Shown piece after piece: positions 26,800 to 35,513 of a DNA stretch of 64,000 nucleotides. Source of the stretch: Paracoccaceae bacterium (GTDB taxonomy: Bacteria > Pseudomonadota > Alphaproteobacteria > Rhodobacterales > Rhodobacteraceae); NCBI GenBank assembly GCA_020622085.1, contig JAHRYM010000002.1, positions 623,504-687,503 of the forward strand. The letters are read 5' to 3'. The translations under genes were made by a program, and so were the position numbers. The notes under the pieces were generated by a model. The model saw only the letters and a list, made by a program, of their open reading frames with translations. It ran no database searches and was not told where the DNA came from. Positions within the stretch are counted from its first letter, which is position 1, and the number at the start of each line of letters is the position of its first letter.

Positions 26800-27849
26800 T
26801 CAGAGGATCGCGCGGGCCCCCCGCGGCGACACGCCGAAGCGTTCGCGGAACACCTTGGCGAAATGGTTCGCGGTTTCAAACCCGGTCGCCGCCGCGATTT
26901 CTGTCACCGAGAGTTCGGTTTCAAACAGAAGACTGCGGCCCAGATCGATGCGCAGGTTCCTGTAATAGCGGCTGGGCGTCTCGTTCAGCACCGCCTTGAA
27001 CTGCCGTTCCAGCTGGCGCGTGGAATAGCCAGCCGCCTCAGCCAGCTCCTCCAGCGAAAGCGGCGTCTCGAGGTTTCGCTGCATCAGCCGGATCACCCGG
27101 ATCAGCCGCGTGTTGCGCGACCCGATCGCCAGCGCCACCGAAGATGTCTGCGGCGCCTCGGCCTTCCTGGGCGTGCCATGCAGGCACATGTCGCCCACCC
27201 GATGGGCGAATTCCTCGCCATGATGGCGCGCGATCACCGCCAGCATCATGTCGGTCGACGCCGCGCCGCCGCCGCAGGTCATCAGCGGGCCGTCGACTTC
27301 ATAGATCCGCGGGCTGGGATCGTGGCCGGCGAACAATTCGCGGAAACCGGCCTGGTTTTCCCAATGCACGGTATAGCGGCGGCTGCCCAAAAGCCCCGCC
27401 CGCGCCAGCGTGAAGGCGCCAGTGCAGATCCCGCCATATTCGCCGCCATGCGCCGCATGTGCCCGCAACCAGTCCAGCACCGGCCGACCGGCCGCGTCAT
27501 GCGCATCGGTTCCCGAACAGACCAGGACCGTCGTCGATCGCGGCAGCGCCGCCAGCCCCGATTGCACCTCGACCGAAATCCCCGACGAGGAATTGACCGA
27601 TCCGCCATCCTGTGACAGCACCCGCCAGCGATAGAGCGGCTTTTGCGACAGCTGGTTGGCAATCCTGAGCGGCTCGACCGCCGAGGAAAAGGCCAGAAGC
27701 GTGAACCGCGGCAACAGCAGGAAGGCATAGTCGCGCGTGACCACCGGCCCCTTGACCGGAAAATGCGCCACGCCGATCGGAATCAGACCATGTTCGGGGA
27801 CCGACCCATCGTTCGCCGCTGCGCGCCTGACCTCTGCTTCTGCCTTCAT
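26800..27849 (-). CDS. GlxA-type AraC-family transcriptional regulator
   Basis: A 349-residue regulator. The N-terminal DJ-1/PfpI-like ligand domain (from RDYAFLLLPRFTLLAFSSAV, about residues 40-210) includes GGICTGAFTLARAGLLG around the nucleophile-elbow cysteine. The C-terminal AraC domain (about 245-345) has ETPLSLEELAEAAGYSTRQL and the second helix-turn-helix VTEIAAATGFETANHFAKVF. Relatives control use of quaternary amines, carnitine or amino compounds. Its ATG at 27849 lies inside a copy of the TATTT intergenic repeat. It lies upstream of the peptide transporter on the same strand and is divergent from the dipeptidase, both plausible targets. Confidence 0.88.
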   Translation of the reverse strand: MKAEAEVRRAAANDGSVPEHGLIPIGVAHFPVKGPVVTRDYAFLLLPRFTLLAFSSAVEPLRIANQLSQKPLYRWRVLSQDGGSVNSSSGISVEVQSGLAALPRSTTVLVCSGTDAHDAAGRPVLDWLRAHAAHGGEYGGICTGAFTLARAGLLGSRRYTVHWENQAGFRELFAGHDPSPRIYEVDGPLMTCGGGAASTDMMLAVIARHHGEEFAHRVGDMCLHGTPRKAEAPQTSSVALAIGSRNTRLIRVIRLMQRNLETPLSLEELAEAAGYSTRQLERQFKAVLNETPSRYYRNLRIDLGRSLLFETELSVTEIAAATGFETANHFAKVFRERFGVSPRGARAIL

Positions 27850-27891
27850 CTTGGTCCAAATATCCTCGGGGTCCGGGGCGCGGCGCCCCGG
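27844..27891 (-). repeat. Hairpin plus TATTT intergenic repeat, copy with glxA-type start codon
   Basis: On the minus strand an 8-bp stem (CCGGGGCG/CGCCCCGG, loop of 3, at 27873-27891) is followed by GACCCCGAGGATATTTGG and then ACCAAGATGAAG. The order hairpin, CCGGACCCC, TATTT, AAG-rich tract matches the unit at 7539-7586. Here the AAG-rich tract contains the start codon of the regulator gene at 27849. Confidence 0.55.
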
Positions 27892-28058
27892 CGGTGCACG
27901 GCATACTGCCCGATTTCACAGTCGCTTTCCACCAGTCTGCTCGGGGCGCTCGATCAGGGTCGTGTGATGCCCCGCCTGCCCGGCCGGCGCACCGGCAGAT
28001 GGGGCTTGAAATCCGGGCGCCGCAGGGCACAGTCTGCGCCGCATGAAAGGAACCCGCG

Positions 28059-29111
28059 ATGACCCCGATCTTTGATGGCCACAATGATTTCCTGCTGCGA
28101 CTTCACCGTGCACCGGATGCGCGCGAAACCTTGTGGCTGCAGGGCGACGGCACGGGCCACATGGACCTGCCCCGCTGCAAGGCGGGCGGATTCGCCGGCG
28201 GCTTCTTTGCCGTCTATATCCCCAGCCCGACTGCGGATATCGGCGTGGATTACGACGCGCTGATGGACAACCCGCCCTATGAAGTCCCCTTGCCGGCGCT
28301 GATCGACCAGAAGACGGCAATGCCGGTCACACTGGCAGAAATCGGCCACCTGCAATGGATGGAGCGGACGGGCACCGTCTCGATCTGCCGCAGCGTCGCC
28401 GACATCCGCGCGGCCATGCAAGCCGGTCGCATCGCCGCCGTCCTGCATTTCGAAGGTGCGGAAGCCATCGGCGAGGATCTTGACGCCCTTCACGTCTGGC
28501 ATGCGGCGGGCCTTCGGTCACTTGGGCCGGTCTGGTCGCGCCCGACGATCTTCGGTCACGGTGTGCCGTTCCGCTACCCCGGCACGCCGGACACGGGCGA
28601 AGGGCTGACAACCGCAGGCATCCGGCTGATCCGCGAACTGAACCGGCTGAAGATCATGGTCGACCTGTCGCACCTCAACGAGAAGGGCTTTGACGATGTG
28701 GCGGCGATTTCGGACGCGCCGCTTGTCGCCACCCATTCCAATGCCCATGCCGTCACACCCTCGACGCGGAACCTGACGGACAGGCAGTTGCGCCAGATCG
28801 CCGACAGCGGCGGCATGGTGGGGCTGAACTACGCCACGGTCTTTCTTGATCCGGACGGGCGGCAGAAGCCCTTCGCCGGCTGGGATCCGGTGCTGCGCCA
28901 TGTCGACCACCTGCTGTCGATCCTTGGCGAGGACCACCTTGGGCTCGGGTCCGATTTCGATGGCGCAACGGTTCCCGCCGACATCGGCGACGTGGCCGGG
29001 AACCCGCGCCTGCTCGATGCGCTGCGGGTGCATGGCTTCGGCGAGGATCTGGTGGAGAAGATCGCCTGGAAGAACTGGCTTTCGGTGCTGTCGCGCACCT
29101 GGGGCGGATGA
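28059..29111 (+). CDS. Membrane dipeptidase family M19
   Basis: A 350-residue renal-dipeptidase-type zinc peptidase (amidohydrolase fold). The N-terminal metal motif FDGHNDFLLRLHRA (HxD), a later VATHSNAHAVTPSTRNLTDR and the C-terminal LGLGSDFDGATVPADIGDV are the M19 landmarks. A bridging Glu is expected in VLHFEGAEAIGEDLD. There is no signal peptide, so despite the family name it should be cytoplasmic, cleaving dipeptides brought in by the neighbouring ABC transporter. It is divergent from the AraC-type regulator gene and is followed 4 bases later by the DNA glycosylase-like gene. Confidence 0.9.
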   Translation: MTPIFDGHNDFLLRLHRAPDARETLWLQGDGTGHMDLPRCKAGGFAGGFFAVYIPSPTADIGVDYDALMDNPPYEVPLPALIDQKTAMPVTLAEIGHLQWMERTGTVSICRSVADIRAAMQAGRIAAVLHFEGAEAIGEDLDALHVWHAAGLRSLGPVWSRPTIFGHGVPFRYPGTPDTGEGLTTAGIRLIRELNRLKIMVDLSHLNEKGFDDVAAISDAPLVATHSNAHAVTPSTRNLTDRQLRQIADSGGMVGLNYATVFLDPDGRQKPFAGWDPVLRHVDHLLSILGEDHLGLGSDFDGATVPADIGDVAGNPRLLDALRVHGFGEDLVEKIAWKNWLSVLSRTWGG

Positions 29112-29115
29112 CCCC

Positions 29116-30303
29116 ATGCCATTGCGCCTGGGAAACGATCTGGCGCGCAGGGTCTGGTTGCACAGGAACGCCCTCGCCGAGCCCCCTTCGGGACCGGCGG
29201 AAGGTGCGGGCCTGCTTGCGCTGATCGAACGCCTGGGATTCGTGCAGCTTGACAGCATCAATACCGTAGAGCGCGCGCACCACATGATCCTGTGGTCGCG
29301 GCGCACATCCTATCGGCCCGCGAACCTGCGACCGCTGCTGGAACGCGACCGCAGCCTCTTTGAGCACTGGACGCATGACGCCGCGATCATTCCGATGGCC
29401 TTCCTGCCGCATTGGCGCCTGCGCTTTGCCCGCCGCGCCGAACGTCTGCGGGACCGCTATCGGGCCTGGCAGGGGCCGGAGTTCGAATCGCGGCTGCAGG
29501 AGGTTCTGGCCCATATCCGTGATCACGGGCCTGTCGGATCGGCCGATCTGGGGCCGGACACGCCCCGTGGCGCGGGGGGCTGGTGGGACTGGCACCCGTC
29601 AAAGACGGCGCTGGAATTCCTCTGGCATACCGGCGAAATCGCCGTGACCCGCCGCGAGGGCTTCGCCAAGATCTACGATCTGGCCGAACGGATCTATCCA
29701 CCGCAGCCGGCGCCGGCCCCGCAGGCCACCATCGACTGGGCCGGCGGGTCCGCGATCGAGCGTCTGGGCTTTGCCACCAGCGGCGAGGTCGCCGCTTTCT
29801 GGGACATGGTCACACCGGAAGAGGCGCGGCGCTGGTGTGCGGCACGGATGGCCGATGGCTTGCTCGAACCGATCGAGGTGGAAGGGGCGGATGGCACCTT
29901 GCGCCGCGCCTTCGCGCCGCCGGGTCTGGTCGCCGCGGCATCCGCCTTGCCGGCCGCACCATCGCGCGTCCGGGTGCTGTCGCCCTTTGACCCCGCCTTG
30001 CGTGACCGCGCCCGCGTCGAGCGGCTGTTCGGCTATCATTTCCGGATCGAGGTCTTCGTCCCGCAGGCCCGCCGCCGCTATGGATATTATGTCTTCCCGG
30101 TTCTGGAGGGCGAATCCCTGATCGGCCGCATCGACATGAGGGCACGACGCCAGGAGGGACGGCTCGAGGTGGCGGCATTCTGGCCGGAACCAGGGGTTGC
30201 GATGGGACGCGGGCGCCGGGAACGGTTGCAGAGCGAACTGGATCGCATCGCGCGCTTTTGTGGCTGCGGAGCGGTCGGTCATGCGGATGACTGGCTGCGG
30301 TGA
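29116..30303 (+). CDS. YcaQ/AlkZ-like winged-helix DNA glycosylase
   Basis: A 395-residue protein of the HTH_42/YcaQ family (crosslink-repair DNA glycosylases such as E. coli YcaQ and AlkZ). The catalytic Q-x-D motif appears as LGFVQLDSINTVERAHH at about residues 35-51, and the family landmark LWSRRTSYRP follows. Repeated winged-helix units make up the rest. ATG at 29116 lies 4 bases after the dipeptidase stop, so the genes are co-transcribed; a longer open frame to 28846 runs inside the dipeptidase gene. It should unhook DNA crosslinks or bulky alkyl adducts. The link to peptide catabolism seems incidental. Confidence 0.8.
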   Translation: MPLRLGNDLARRVWLHRNALAEPPSGPAEGAGLLALIERLGFVQLDSINTVERAHHMILWSRRTSYRPANLRPLLERDRSLFEHWTHDAAIIPMAFLPHWRLRFARRAERLRDRYRAWQGPEFESRLQEVLAHIRDHGPVGSADLGPDTPRGAGGWWDWHPSKTALEFLWHTGEIAVTRREGFAKIYDLAERIYPPQPAPAPQATIDWAGGSAIERLGFATSGEVAAFWDMVTPEEARRWCAARMADGLLEPIEVEGADGTLRRAFAPPGLVAAASALPAAPSRVRVLSPFDPALRDRARVERLFGYHFRIEVFVPQARRRYGYYVFPVLEGESLIGRIDMRARRQEGRLEVAAFWPEPGVAMGRGRRERLQSELDRIARFCGCGAVGHADDWLR

Positions 30304-30314
30304 CGTCGGGTCCA

Positions 30315-30332
30315 TTGTAACGATTTTGTAAC
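30315..30332. promoter_or_regulatory. Pho-box-like direct repeat
   Basis: TTGTAAC GATT TTGTAAC is an exact 7-bp direct repeat with an 11-bp period, the layout of PhoB boxes (consensus CTGTCAT with 4-bp spacers). It lies about 130 bp upstream of the ABC transporter operon. The unit deviates from consensus at positions 1, 5 and 7. Confidence 0.4.
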
Positions 30333-30381
30333 ACGGTCATTGCAAGCAACGTCGAACCGGTATTAGCTTCGTCTGCCAGCC

Positions 30382-30399
30382 ACGTCGCGTAACTGTCAC
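30382..30399. promoter_or_regulatory. Second, weaker Pho-box-like repeat
   Basis: ACGTCGC GTAA CTGTCAC: the second half is an exact consensus-type unit (CTGTCAC) and the first matches it at four of seven positions, again with an 11-bp period. It lies 63 bp before the binding-protein start and may be the promoter-proximal activator site. Confidence 0.3.
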
Positions 30400-30461
30400 A
30401 GACGCAGGCTAGAGCATCAGGCGCGGGCCACGGGCCGCGCAGAACATGGGGAGTGTTTTTG

Positions 30462-31565
30462 ATGATGATGAAACGTGCCGTACTGGCGGCCAGCGCCGGT
30501 GCGCTTCTGGCCTCGACTGCGTTGGTCAGTGCCGAGACGCTGGCCGACATCGAAGCCGCCGCCAAGCAGGAAGGACAGCTTACCACGATCGCCCTGCCGC
30601 ATGACTGGTGCGGCTATGGCGCGGTGATCGACGGTTTCAAGGCGAAATACCCGGAAATCACCGTCAACGAACTGAACCCGGACGCCGGCTCGGCCGACGA
30701 GGTCGAGGCGATCAAGGCCAACAAGGACAACAAGGGTCCGCAGGCGCCGGACGTGATCGACGTGGGTCTGGCCTTCGGGCCGCAGGCCAAGGCTGACGGG
30801 CTGACGATGCCCTACAAGGTCTCGACCTGGGACGAGATCCCCGACAACATCAAGGACGCCGACGGCCACTGGTATGGCGACTACTACGGTGTGATGTCCT
30901 TCCTTGTGAACAAGGATCTGGTTGCCAATCCGCCCGCCGACTGGGCCGACCTGGCGAAACCGGAATACAAGGGCCAGGTCGCGCTGGCCGGCGACCCACG
31001 CGCCTCGAACCAGGCGATCCTTGCGGTTCTGGCCGCCGGGATGAGCAAGGGCGCCGCCGCCGGCGAAGCTGCCGGCAAGGCCGGGCTTGAAGTCTTTGCC
31101 GAAGTCAACAAGGCGGGCAACTTCGTTCCCGTCATCGGCAAGTCGGGCACGCTGGCCCAGGGCGCGACCCCGATCGTCGTGATGTGGGACTACAACGCGC
31201 TTGCGGCCCGCGACACGCTGGCGGGCAACCCGCCCGTTGATGTCGTCGTGCCCAAGACCGGTGTTCTGGCCGGTGTCTATGTCCAGGCGATCAGCGCCTA
31301 TGCGCCGCATCCGAACGCCGCGAAGCTGTGGATGGAATACCTCTATTCCGATGAAGGCCAGTCGCTGTGGCTGAAGGGCTATTGCCACCCGGCGCGATTC
31401 AACGCGATGGTGAAGGCAGGCAAGATCTCGCCGGAACTGCTGGATGCCCTGCCGCCGGCCGCTTCCTACGAGGCCGCCTATTTCCCGACGCTGGAAGAAG
31501 TCGACGCCAACAAGAAGGCCGTGGTAGACGGCTGGGATTCGGTCGTCGGCGCCAACGTGCAGTAA
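30462..31565 (+). CDS. Periplasmic solute-binding protein, family 1-like ABC importer
   Basis: A 367-residue binding protein. The signal peptide (MKRAVLAASAGALLASTALV, cleavage near SAET) leads into ADIEAAAKQEGQLTTIALPH, the form seen in iron(III)/polyamine/phosphonate-type binding proteins. VIDVGLAFGPQAKADGL and AYAPHPNAAKLWMEYLYSDE are typical later elements. ATG at 30462 lies 8 bases after GGGGAG; GTG at 30453 and two following ATGs are alternatives. Two Pho-box-like repeats upstream raise an organophosphonate or phosphate-ester ligand as a possibility, but polyamines or iron are not excluded. A strong hairpin separates it from the permease genes. Confidence 0.85.
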   Translation: MMMKRAVLAASAGALLASTALVSAETLADIEAAAKQEGQLTTIALPHDWCGYGAVIDGFKAKYPEITVNELNPDAGSADEVEAIKANKDNKGPQAPDVIDVGLAFGPQAKADGLTMPYKVSTWDEIPDNIKDADGHWYGDYYGVMSFLVNKDLVANPPADWADLAKPEYKGQVALAGDPRASNQAILAVLAAGMSKGAAAGEAAGKAGLEVFAEVNKAGNFVPVIGKSGTLAQGATPIVVMWDYNALAARDTLAGNPPVDVVVPKTGVLAGVYVQAISAYAPHPNAAKLWMEYLYSDEGQSLWLKGYCHPARFNAMVKAGKISPELLDALPPAASYEAAYFPTLEEVDANKKAVVDGWDSVVGANVQ

Positions 31566-31585
31566 CGTCACGCTTGCAACTGCGC

Positions 31586-31613
31586 CCCGCCCCGGCAACA
31601 TGACCGGGGCGGG
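31586..31613 (+). terminator. Intercistronic hairpin after the binding-protein gene
   Basis: A 10-bp perfect stem (CCCGCCCCGG/CCGGGGCGGG) with loop CAACATGA lies 20 bases after the stop codon, without a U-run. Such hairpins usually protect the binding-protein message or partly terminate, giving more binding protein than permease. Confidence 0.55.
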
Positions 31614-31652
31614 TATCCACAAGAAAAACAATCGCGACGGACGGGGGAATCG

Positions 31653-32534
31653 ATGCAGCCTGAGCAAGGCACGAGACGTGGTGCGCTACGGCGGCTGCCA
31701 TTGGTCTGGGTCGGCATTGCGCCTTTCGTGCTGTTCGTGACGCTCTTTCTGATACTGCCGACCCTGAAGATCGTCATTGGCGCATTTCAGGCGGGTGACG
31801 GCAGTTTCACGCTCCAGAATATCCGCGATCTGGCAACCGGCAGCATTCCGGCGGCATTCTGGATCTCGATCAAGATCTCGGTCGCATCGGCGCTTCTGGG
31901 CTGTGCGATCGGCTTTGCGATGGCGGCGGCGATGATCCTCGGGGGCCTGCCCGCAGCGATCCGCGGGCCGCTGCTGACGTTTTCGGGGGTCGCGTCGAAC
32001 TTTGCGGGGGTTCCGCTGGCCTTCGCCTTCCTGGCGACGCTGGGGCCCTTGGGACTGGTCACCGTGTTCCTGCGCACACAGCTGGGCATCGACCTTCGGG
32101 CGCTGGGGTTCAACATCCTGTCCTTCTGGGGCCTGACGATCACCTATCTGTTCTTCCAGATCCCGCTGATGATCCTCATCATCACTCCGGCCTTGGACGG
32201 GCTGAAGCGTGAATGGCGCGAGGCGGCCAGCGTGCTGGGCGCCACCGGGCCGCAATACTGGCGCATGGTGGCGCTGCCGATCCTGTTCCCCTCGCTCCTG
32301 GGAACTTTTGCGCTTCTGTTCGCCAATGCCTTCGGCGCCGTGGCGACGGCGATCGCGCTCACGGGCTCTTCCCTCAACATCGTGCCGATCCTGCTGTTTG
32401 CGCAGATCCGCGGCGATGTGCTGGGTAACCCGAACCTCGGCTTTGCGCTGGCTTTCGGGATGATCGTCATCACCGGCATCGCCAATACCATCTACATCTG
32501 GCTGCGCGCACGTTCGGAACGGTGGCTGAAATGA
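31653..32534 (+). CDS. ABC transporter permease 1
   Basis: A 293-residue integral membrane permease with about six helices. The first is WVGIAPFVLFVTLFLILPTL; the EAA-type cytoplasmic loop reads LKREWREAASVLGATGPQYW near residues 188-207. It belongs to the binding-protein-dependent permease family of spermidine/putrescine, iron and phosphonate importers (PotB side). Its stop overlaps the start of permease 2 by ATGA. It starts 87 bp after the binding-protein gene, beyond the hairpin. Confidence 0.88.
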   Translation: MQPEQGTRRGALRRLPLVWVGIAPFVLFVTLFLILPTLKIVIGAFQAGDGSFTLQNIRDLATGSIPAAFWISIKISVASALLGCAIGFAMAAAMILGGLPAAIRGPLLTFSGVASNFAGVPLAFAFLATLGPLGLVTVFLRTQLGIDLRALGFNILSFWGLTITYLFFQIPLMILIITPALDGLKREWREAASVLGATGPQYWRMVALPILFPSLLGTFALLFANAFGAVATAIALTGSSLNIVPILLFAQIRGDVLGNPNLGFALAFGMIVITGIANTIYIWLRARSERWLK

Positions 32535-33322
32535 GCCTGTGGACACGCCTGACGGCCTGGCTCGCGCTGATCTTCGGATTGACGTATTTCCTGCTGCCAC
32601 TGATCGGGATGGCCGAATTTTCGCTGAAGATGCGGCGGGGGGTCTATTCCCTTGACGCCTATGCCAAGGTGCTGGGCGATCCGCGGTTCCAGGAAACCTT
32701 CACCTATTCGGTGGTGATGGCGCTTTTCACCATCGCCTTCGGGGTGCTGCTCGTGGTGCCGACCGCCTATTGGGTGCGGCTGAAGATGCCCTGGGCGCGG
32801 CCTTATGTCGAATTTGTCACCCTGCTGCCGCTGGTCATTCCGGCCATCGTCATCGTCTTTGGCTACATCCGGCTTTACAACACCTCGAGCTGGCTGCCGC
32901 TGACCGGCACGGCGATGGGCACCAATGTGCTTTTGATGTTCGGCTATGCGACTCTGGCGCTGCCCTACATGTATCGCGCGGTGGATACCGGGCTTCGCAC
33001 CATCGACGTGGCGACCCTGACGGAAGCCGCGCAAAGCCTTGGCGCTGGCTGGATCACGGTGCTGGGGCGGGTCATCCTGCCCAACGTGCTGGTTGCCGTG
33101 CTGTCGGGCGCCTTCCTGACCTTTGCCATCGTCATCGGCGAATTCACCATGGCCGCGCTGCTGAACCGGCCGGCCTTCGGCCCCTACCTTCAGGTTCTGG
33201 GCGCCAACCGGGCTTATGAACCGGCGGCGCTTTCGGTGATCGCCTTTGCCATCACCTGGGCCTGCATGGGCCTGATCCAGTTGGCCACCCATCTGTCCAA
33301 ACATACGAAAGCACCGCGCTGA
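32531..33322 (+). CDS. ABC transporter permease 2
   Basis: A 263-residue permease with about six helices, the PotC-side partner of permease 1. The N-terminal helix is WLALIFGLTYFLLPLIGMAE, and the EAA loop reads ATLTEAAQSLGAGWITVLGR. ATG at 32531 is chosen for its ATGA overlap with permease 1; an in-frame ATG at 32522 would add three residues. Its stop overlaps the ATPase start (TGATG). Confidence 0.88.
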   Translation: MSLWTRLTAWLALIFGLTYFLLPLIGMAEFSLKMRRGVYSLDAYAKVLGDPRFQETFTYSVVMALFTIAFGVLLVVPTAYWVRLKMPWARPYVEFVTLLPLVIPAIVIVFGYIRLYNTSSWLPLTGTAMGTNVLLMFGYATLALPYMYRAVDTGLRTIDVATLTEAAQSLGAGWITVLGRVILPNVLVAVLSGAFLTFAIVIGEFTMAALLNRPAFGPYLQVLGANRAYEPAALSVIAFAITWACMGLIQLATHLSKHTKAPR

Positions 33323-34374
33323 TGTCCTTCCTGACCATCGAACATCTGGAAAAGAGCTTTGGCGCCAATCGCGTGGTCAAGGATTTCAACCTCGGCATCG
33401 AGAAGGGTGAATTCGTCTCGCTTCTGGGCCCGTCGGGCTGCGGCAAGACCACGGTGCTGCGGATGGTCGCGGGGTTCGAAACACCATCGACGGGCCGGAT
33501 CGCGATTGGCGGCAAGGATGTCGTCGACCTGCGCCCCAATCAGCGCAATATTGGCATGGTGTTCCAGTCCTATGCGCTGTTTCCTAACCTGACCGTGGCC
33601 GACAACATCGGTTTTGGCCTGAAGGTCGCAGGCAAGCCCAGGGCCGAGCGCACCGCGCGCGTGCAGGAAATGCTCAAGCTGATCGGCCTGTCGGAGCTGG
33701 GCGATCGCTATCCCTTCCAGTTGTCGGGCGGCCAGCAGCAGCGGGTTGCACTGGCGCGCGCACTGGCGCCAAGTCCGCATGTCCTGCTGCTCGATGAGCC
33801 GCTTTCGGCGCTGGATGCCAAGGTGCGGGTATCCTTGCGCAATGAAATCCGCGCGATCCAGAAGAAGCTGGGCATCACCACGATCTTCGTGACCCATGAT
33901 CAGGAAGAGGCGCTGTCGATGTCGGACCGGATCGTGGTGATGCACGGCGGCATCGCAGAACAGGTAGGCACGCCCTTCGAGGTCTATAACCGCCCGGCAA
34001 CCAAGTTCGTCGCCAATTTCGTCGGAATGCTGAACACGCTTTCCGCCGAAGTGATCGACGCCGCCACCGGCCGTGTCCGCATCGGCGGGACCGAGGCCAC
34101 GCTGCGCCGCCCGCTGCCGGAAGGCAAGGTCATGCTTGCCGCCCGCCCCGAGATGATTTCCCTGGGTCTGCAACCGGGCCGTGACACGGTGCTGGATGGC
34201 ACGATCACCTCGGTGGATTTCTTCGGCTCGGTCATCCGCTTGCGCGCACGGGTCGACGGCTCGGATCTGGCCTTCGACATGTTCAACACCACCGAGGAGC
34301 CGCCCCCCGCGCCGGGAACCGATGTCAGGCTCTCGCTGCTGGCCAGCGATCTCTTGCTGATCGGCGAGAACTGA
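33322..34374 (+). CDS. ABC transporter ATPase (PotA/FbpC type)
   Basis: A 350-residue ATPase. Walker A is LGPSGCGKTTVLRMVAG, the Q-loop is GMVFQSYALFPNLTVADNIG, the signature is LSGGQQQRVALARAL and Walker B is VLLLDEPLSALD, followed by the H-loop FVTHDQEEALSMSDRI. A C-terminal TOBE regulatory domain begins around residue 270 (GKVMLAARPEMISLG). It is the last gene of the four-gene importer operon. The long C-terminal domain suits the molybdate/iron/polyamine subfamily (CUT1/MOI type). Confidence 0.9.
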   Translation: MSFLTIEHLEKSFGANRVVKDFNLGIEKGEFVSLLGPSGCGKTTVLRMVAGFETPSTGRIAIGGKDVVDLRPNQRNIGMVFQSYALFPNLTVADNIGFGLKVAGKPRAERTARVQEMLKLIGLSELGDRYPFQLSGGQQQRVALARALAPSPHVLLLDEPLSALDAKVRVSLRNEIRAIQKKLGITTIFVTHDQEEALSMSDRIVVMHGGIAEQVGTPFEVYNRPATKFVANFVGMLNTLSAEVIDAATGRVRIGGTEATLRRPLPEGKVMLAARPEMISLGLQPGRDTVLDGTITSVDFFGSVIRLRARVDGSDLAFDMFNTTEEPPPAPGTDVRLSLLASDLLLIGEN

Positions 34375-34720
34375 CCTGCGGCGCGGACCCATCCGCCAGC
34401 AGCCGTTACGCGGTCGCTACTGTCACCAGTAAAGACGCCTGCCGGATCAGGAAGTGATGGCATCCGCCCGTCAGATCGGCTATGTCAGGCCATCGGGCCG
34501 GCCACCGCCCCCGGGCGCATGACCAGCCGCAAACAGCCTGACGGATCTGCCATCCCCGCGTTTTCGCACCCCCCCCAGCAAGCAGTCATTCCTCTCGCAT
34601 CTTTCGTTCGACGATGACCAGCCGGAGACGTTTCCCGTCAGACGAGGATTTTCCGAAACGATCACGACAGACGCACGGGGGCACGACCAACCCCTGCGGC
34701 AGGCGACTGGAGAAACAGCC
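34375..34720. other. 346-bp intergenic stretch without recognisable gene
   Basis: I see no convincing open frame, terminator or known riboswitch here. The sequence is less GC-biased than its neighbours, with a run of nine C around 34570. A promoter for the amidohydrolase gene at 34721 must lie in its right part, but no clear -35/-10 pair stands out. Confidence 0.5.
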
Positions 34721-35503
34721 GTGCAGGTTGATCCGACACAAGGCAGTGACGACAGCATCTTCACGATCGACGCGCCGGACGCAGCCGGCCCCTTCTTCCT
34801 GGTCTGCGAACACGCATCGAACCGGTTTCCGGCGGAATACGGCACACTTGGCCTTGATGACGAAGCGCAAGCCGCATGTATCGCCTGGGATCCCGGTGCC
34901 CTTGGGCTGGCGCAGAATCTGTCGCGGCTGCTGGACGCGCCGCTGTTTTCGGCGCGGGTGTCCCGGCTGATCTATGATCTGAACCGCCCTCCCCTTGCCG
35001 CAACCGTCATGCCCGCGCAAAGCAAGGGCTGGCAGATTCCCGGCAATGCCGACCTGACCGCGCAGGAACGCCTGCGCCGCCTTGATGCGATCTATATCCC
35101 GTTCCATGACCGGCTGCGCCGGGAAATCCTGCGCCGGGTGATGCTGGCGACCGAGACGGGGCAGGTTCCGGTGCTGGTGACGGTGCACAGCTTTGCGCCG
35201 GTCGTCGATGGCGAGCCGCGCAGCGTGGAATTCGGCGTGATCCATGATGCCGATCCGCTGCTGGCGCAGGCGGTGGTGGATCTGGCACGGGAAACGACAC
35301 CGCTGATCACGGCCCTGAACGAACCCTACAGCGAAACCGAAGATATCACGCATACGCTGCGGCTTCAGGCCACGCCCTGCGGTATTGCAAACGTCATGCT
35401 GGAAATCCGCAACGACCTGCTTTCCACACCCGAAGCCCAGGCACATGTCGCCGCGATGCTTGCCCCGGTGCTGCGCGGGGCGCTGGAGCGGATCACGGCA
35501 TGA
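34721..35503 (+). CDS. N-formylglutamate amidohydrolase family protein 1
   Basis: A 260-residue FGase-family (PF05013-type) zinc amidohydrolase. Family motifs are FFLVCEHASNRFP (metal-site Glu-His) at about residues 26-38, AWDPGALGLAQNLSRLL, FSARVSRLIYDLNRPP, VTVHSFAPV and the C-terminal NVMLEIRNDLLSTPEAQ. The classical enzyme hydrolyses N-formyl-L-glutamate at the end of a histidine pathway, but no hut genes are nearby. A close paralogue at 36531 lies on the other side of the RpiR regulator. It starts with GTG at 34721 behind GGAGAAAC. It may hydrolyse a glutamyl amide for the adjacent amine pathway. Confidence 0.85.
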   Translation: MQVDPTQGSDDSIFTIDAPDAAGPFFLVCEHASNRFPAEYGTLGLDDEAQAACIAWDPGALGLAQNLSRLLDAPLFSARVSRLIYDLNRPPLAATVMPAQSKGWQIPGNADLTAQERLRRLDAIYIPFHDRLRREILRRVMLATETGQVPVLVTVHSFAPVVDGEPRSVEFGVIHDADPLLAQAVVDLARETTPLITALNEPYSETEDITHTLRLQATPCGIANVMLEIRNDLLSTPEAQAHVAAMLAPVLRGALERITA

Positions 35504-35513
35504 CGGGCAGCGG

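Noticed and set aside
34375..34720. Riboswitch or small RNA in the long gap before the first amidohydrolase
   Set aside because: No conserved riboswitch core, strong hairpin ladder or terminator is visible. The length alone is not evidence.
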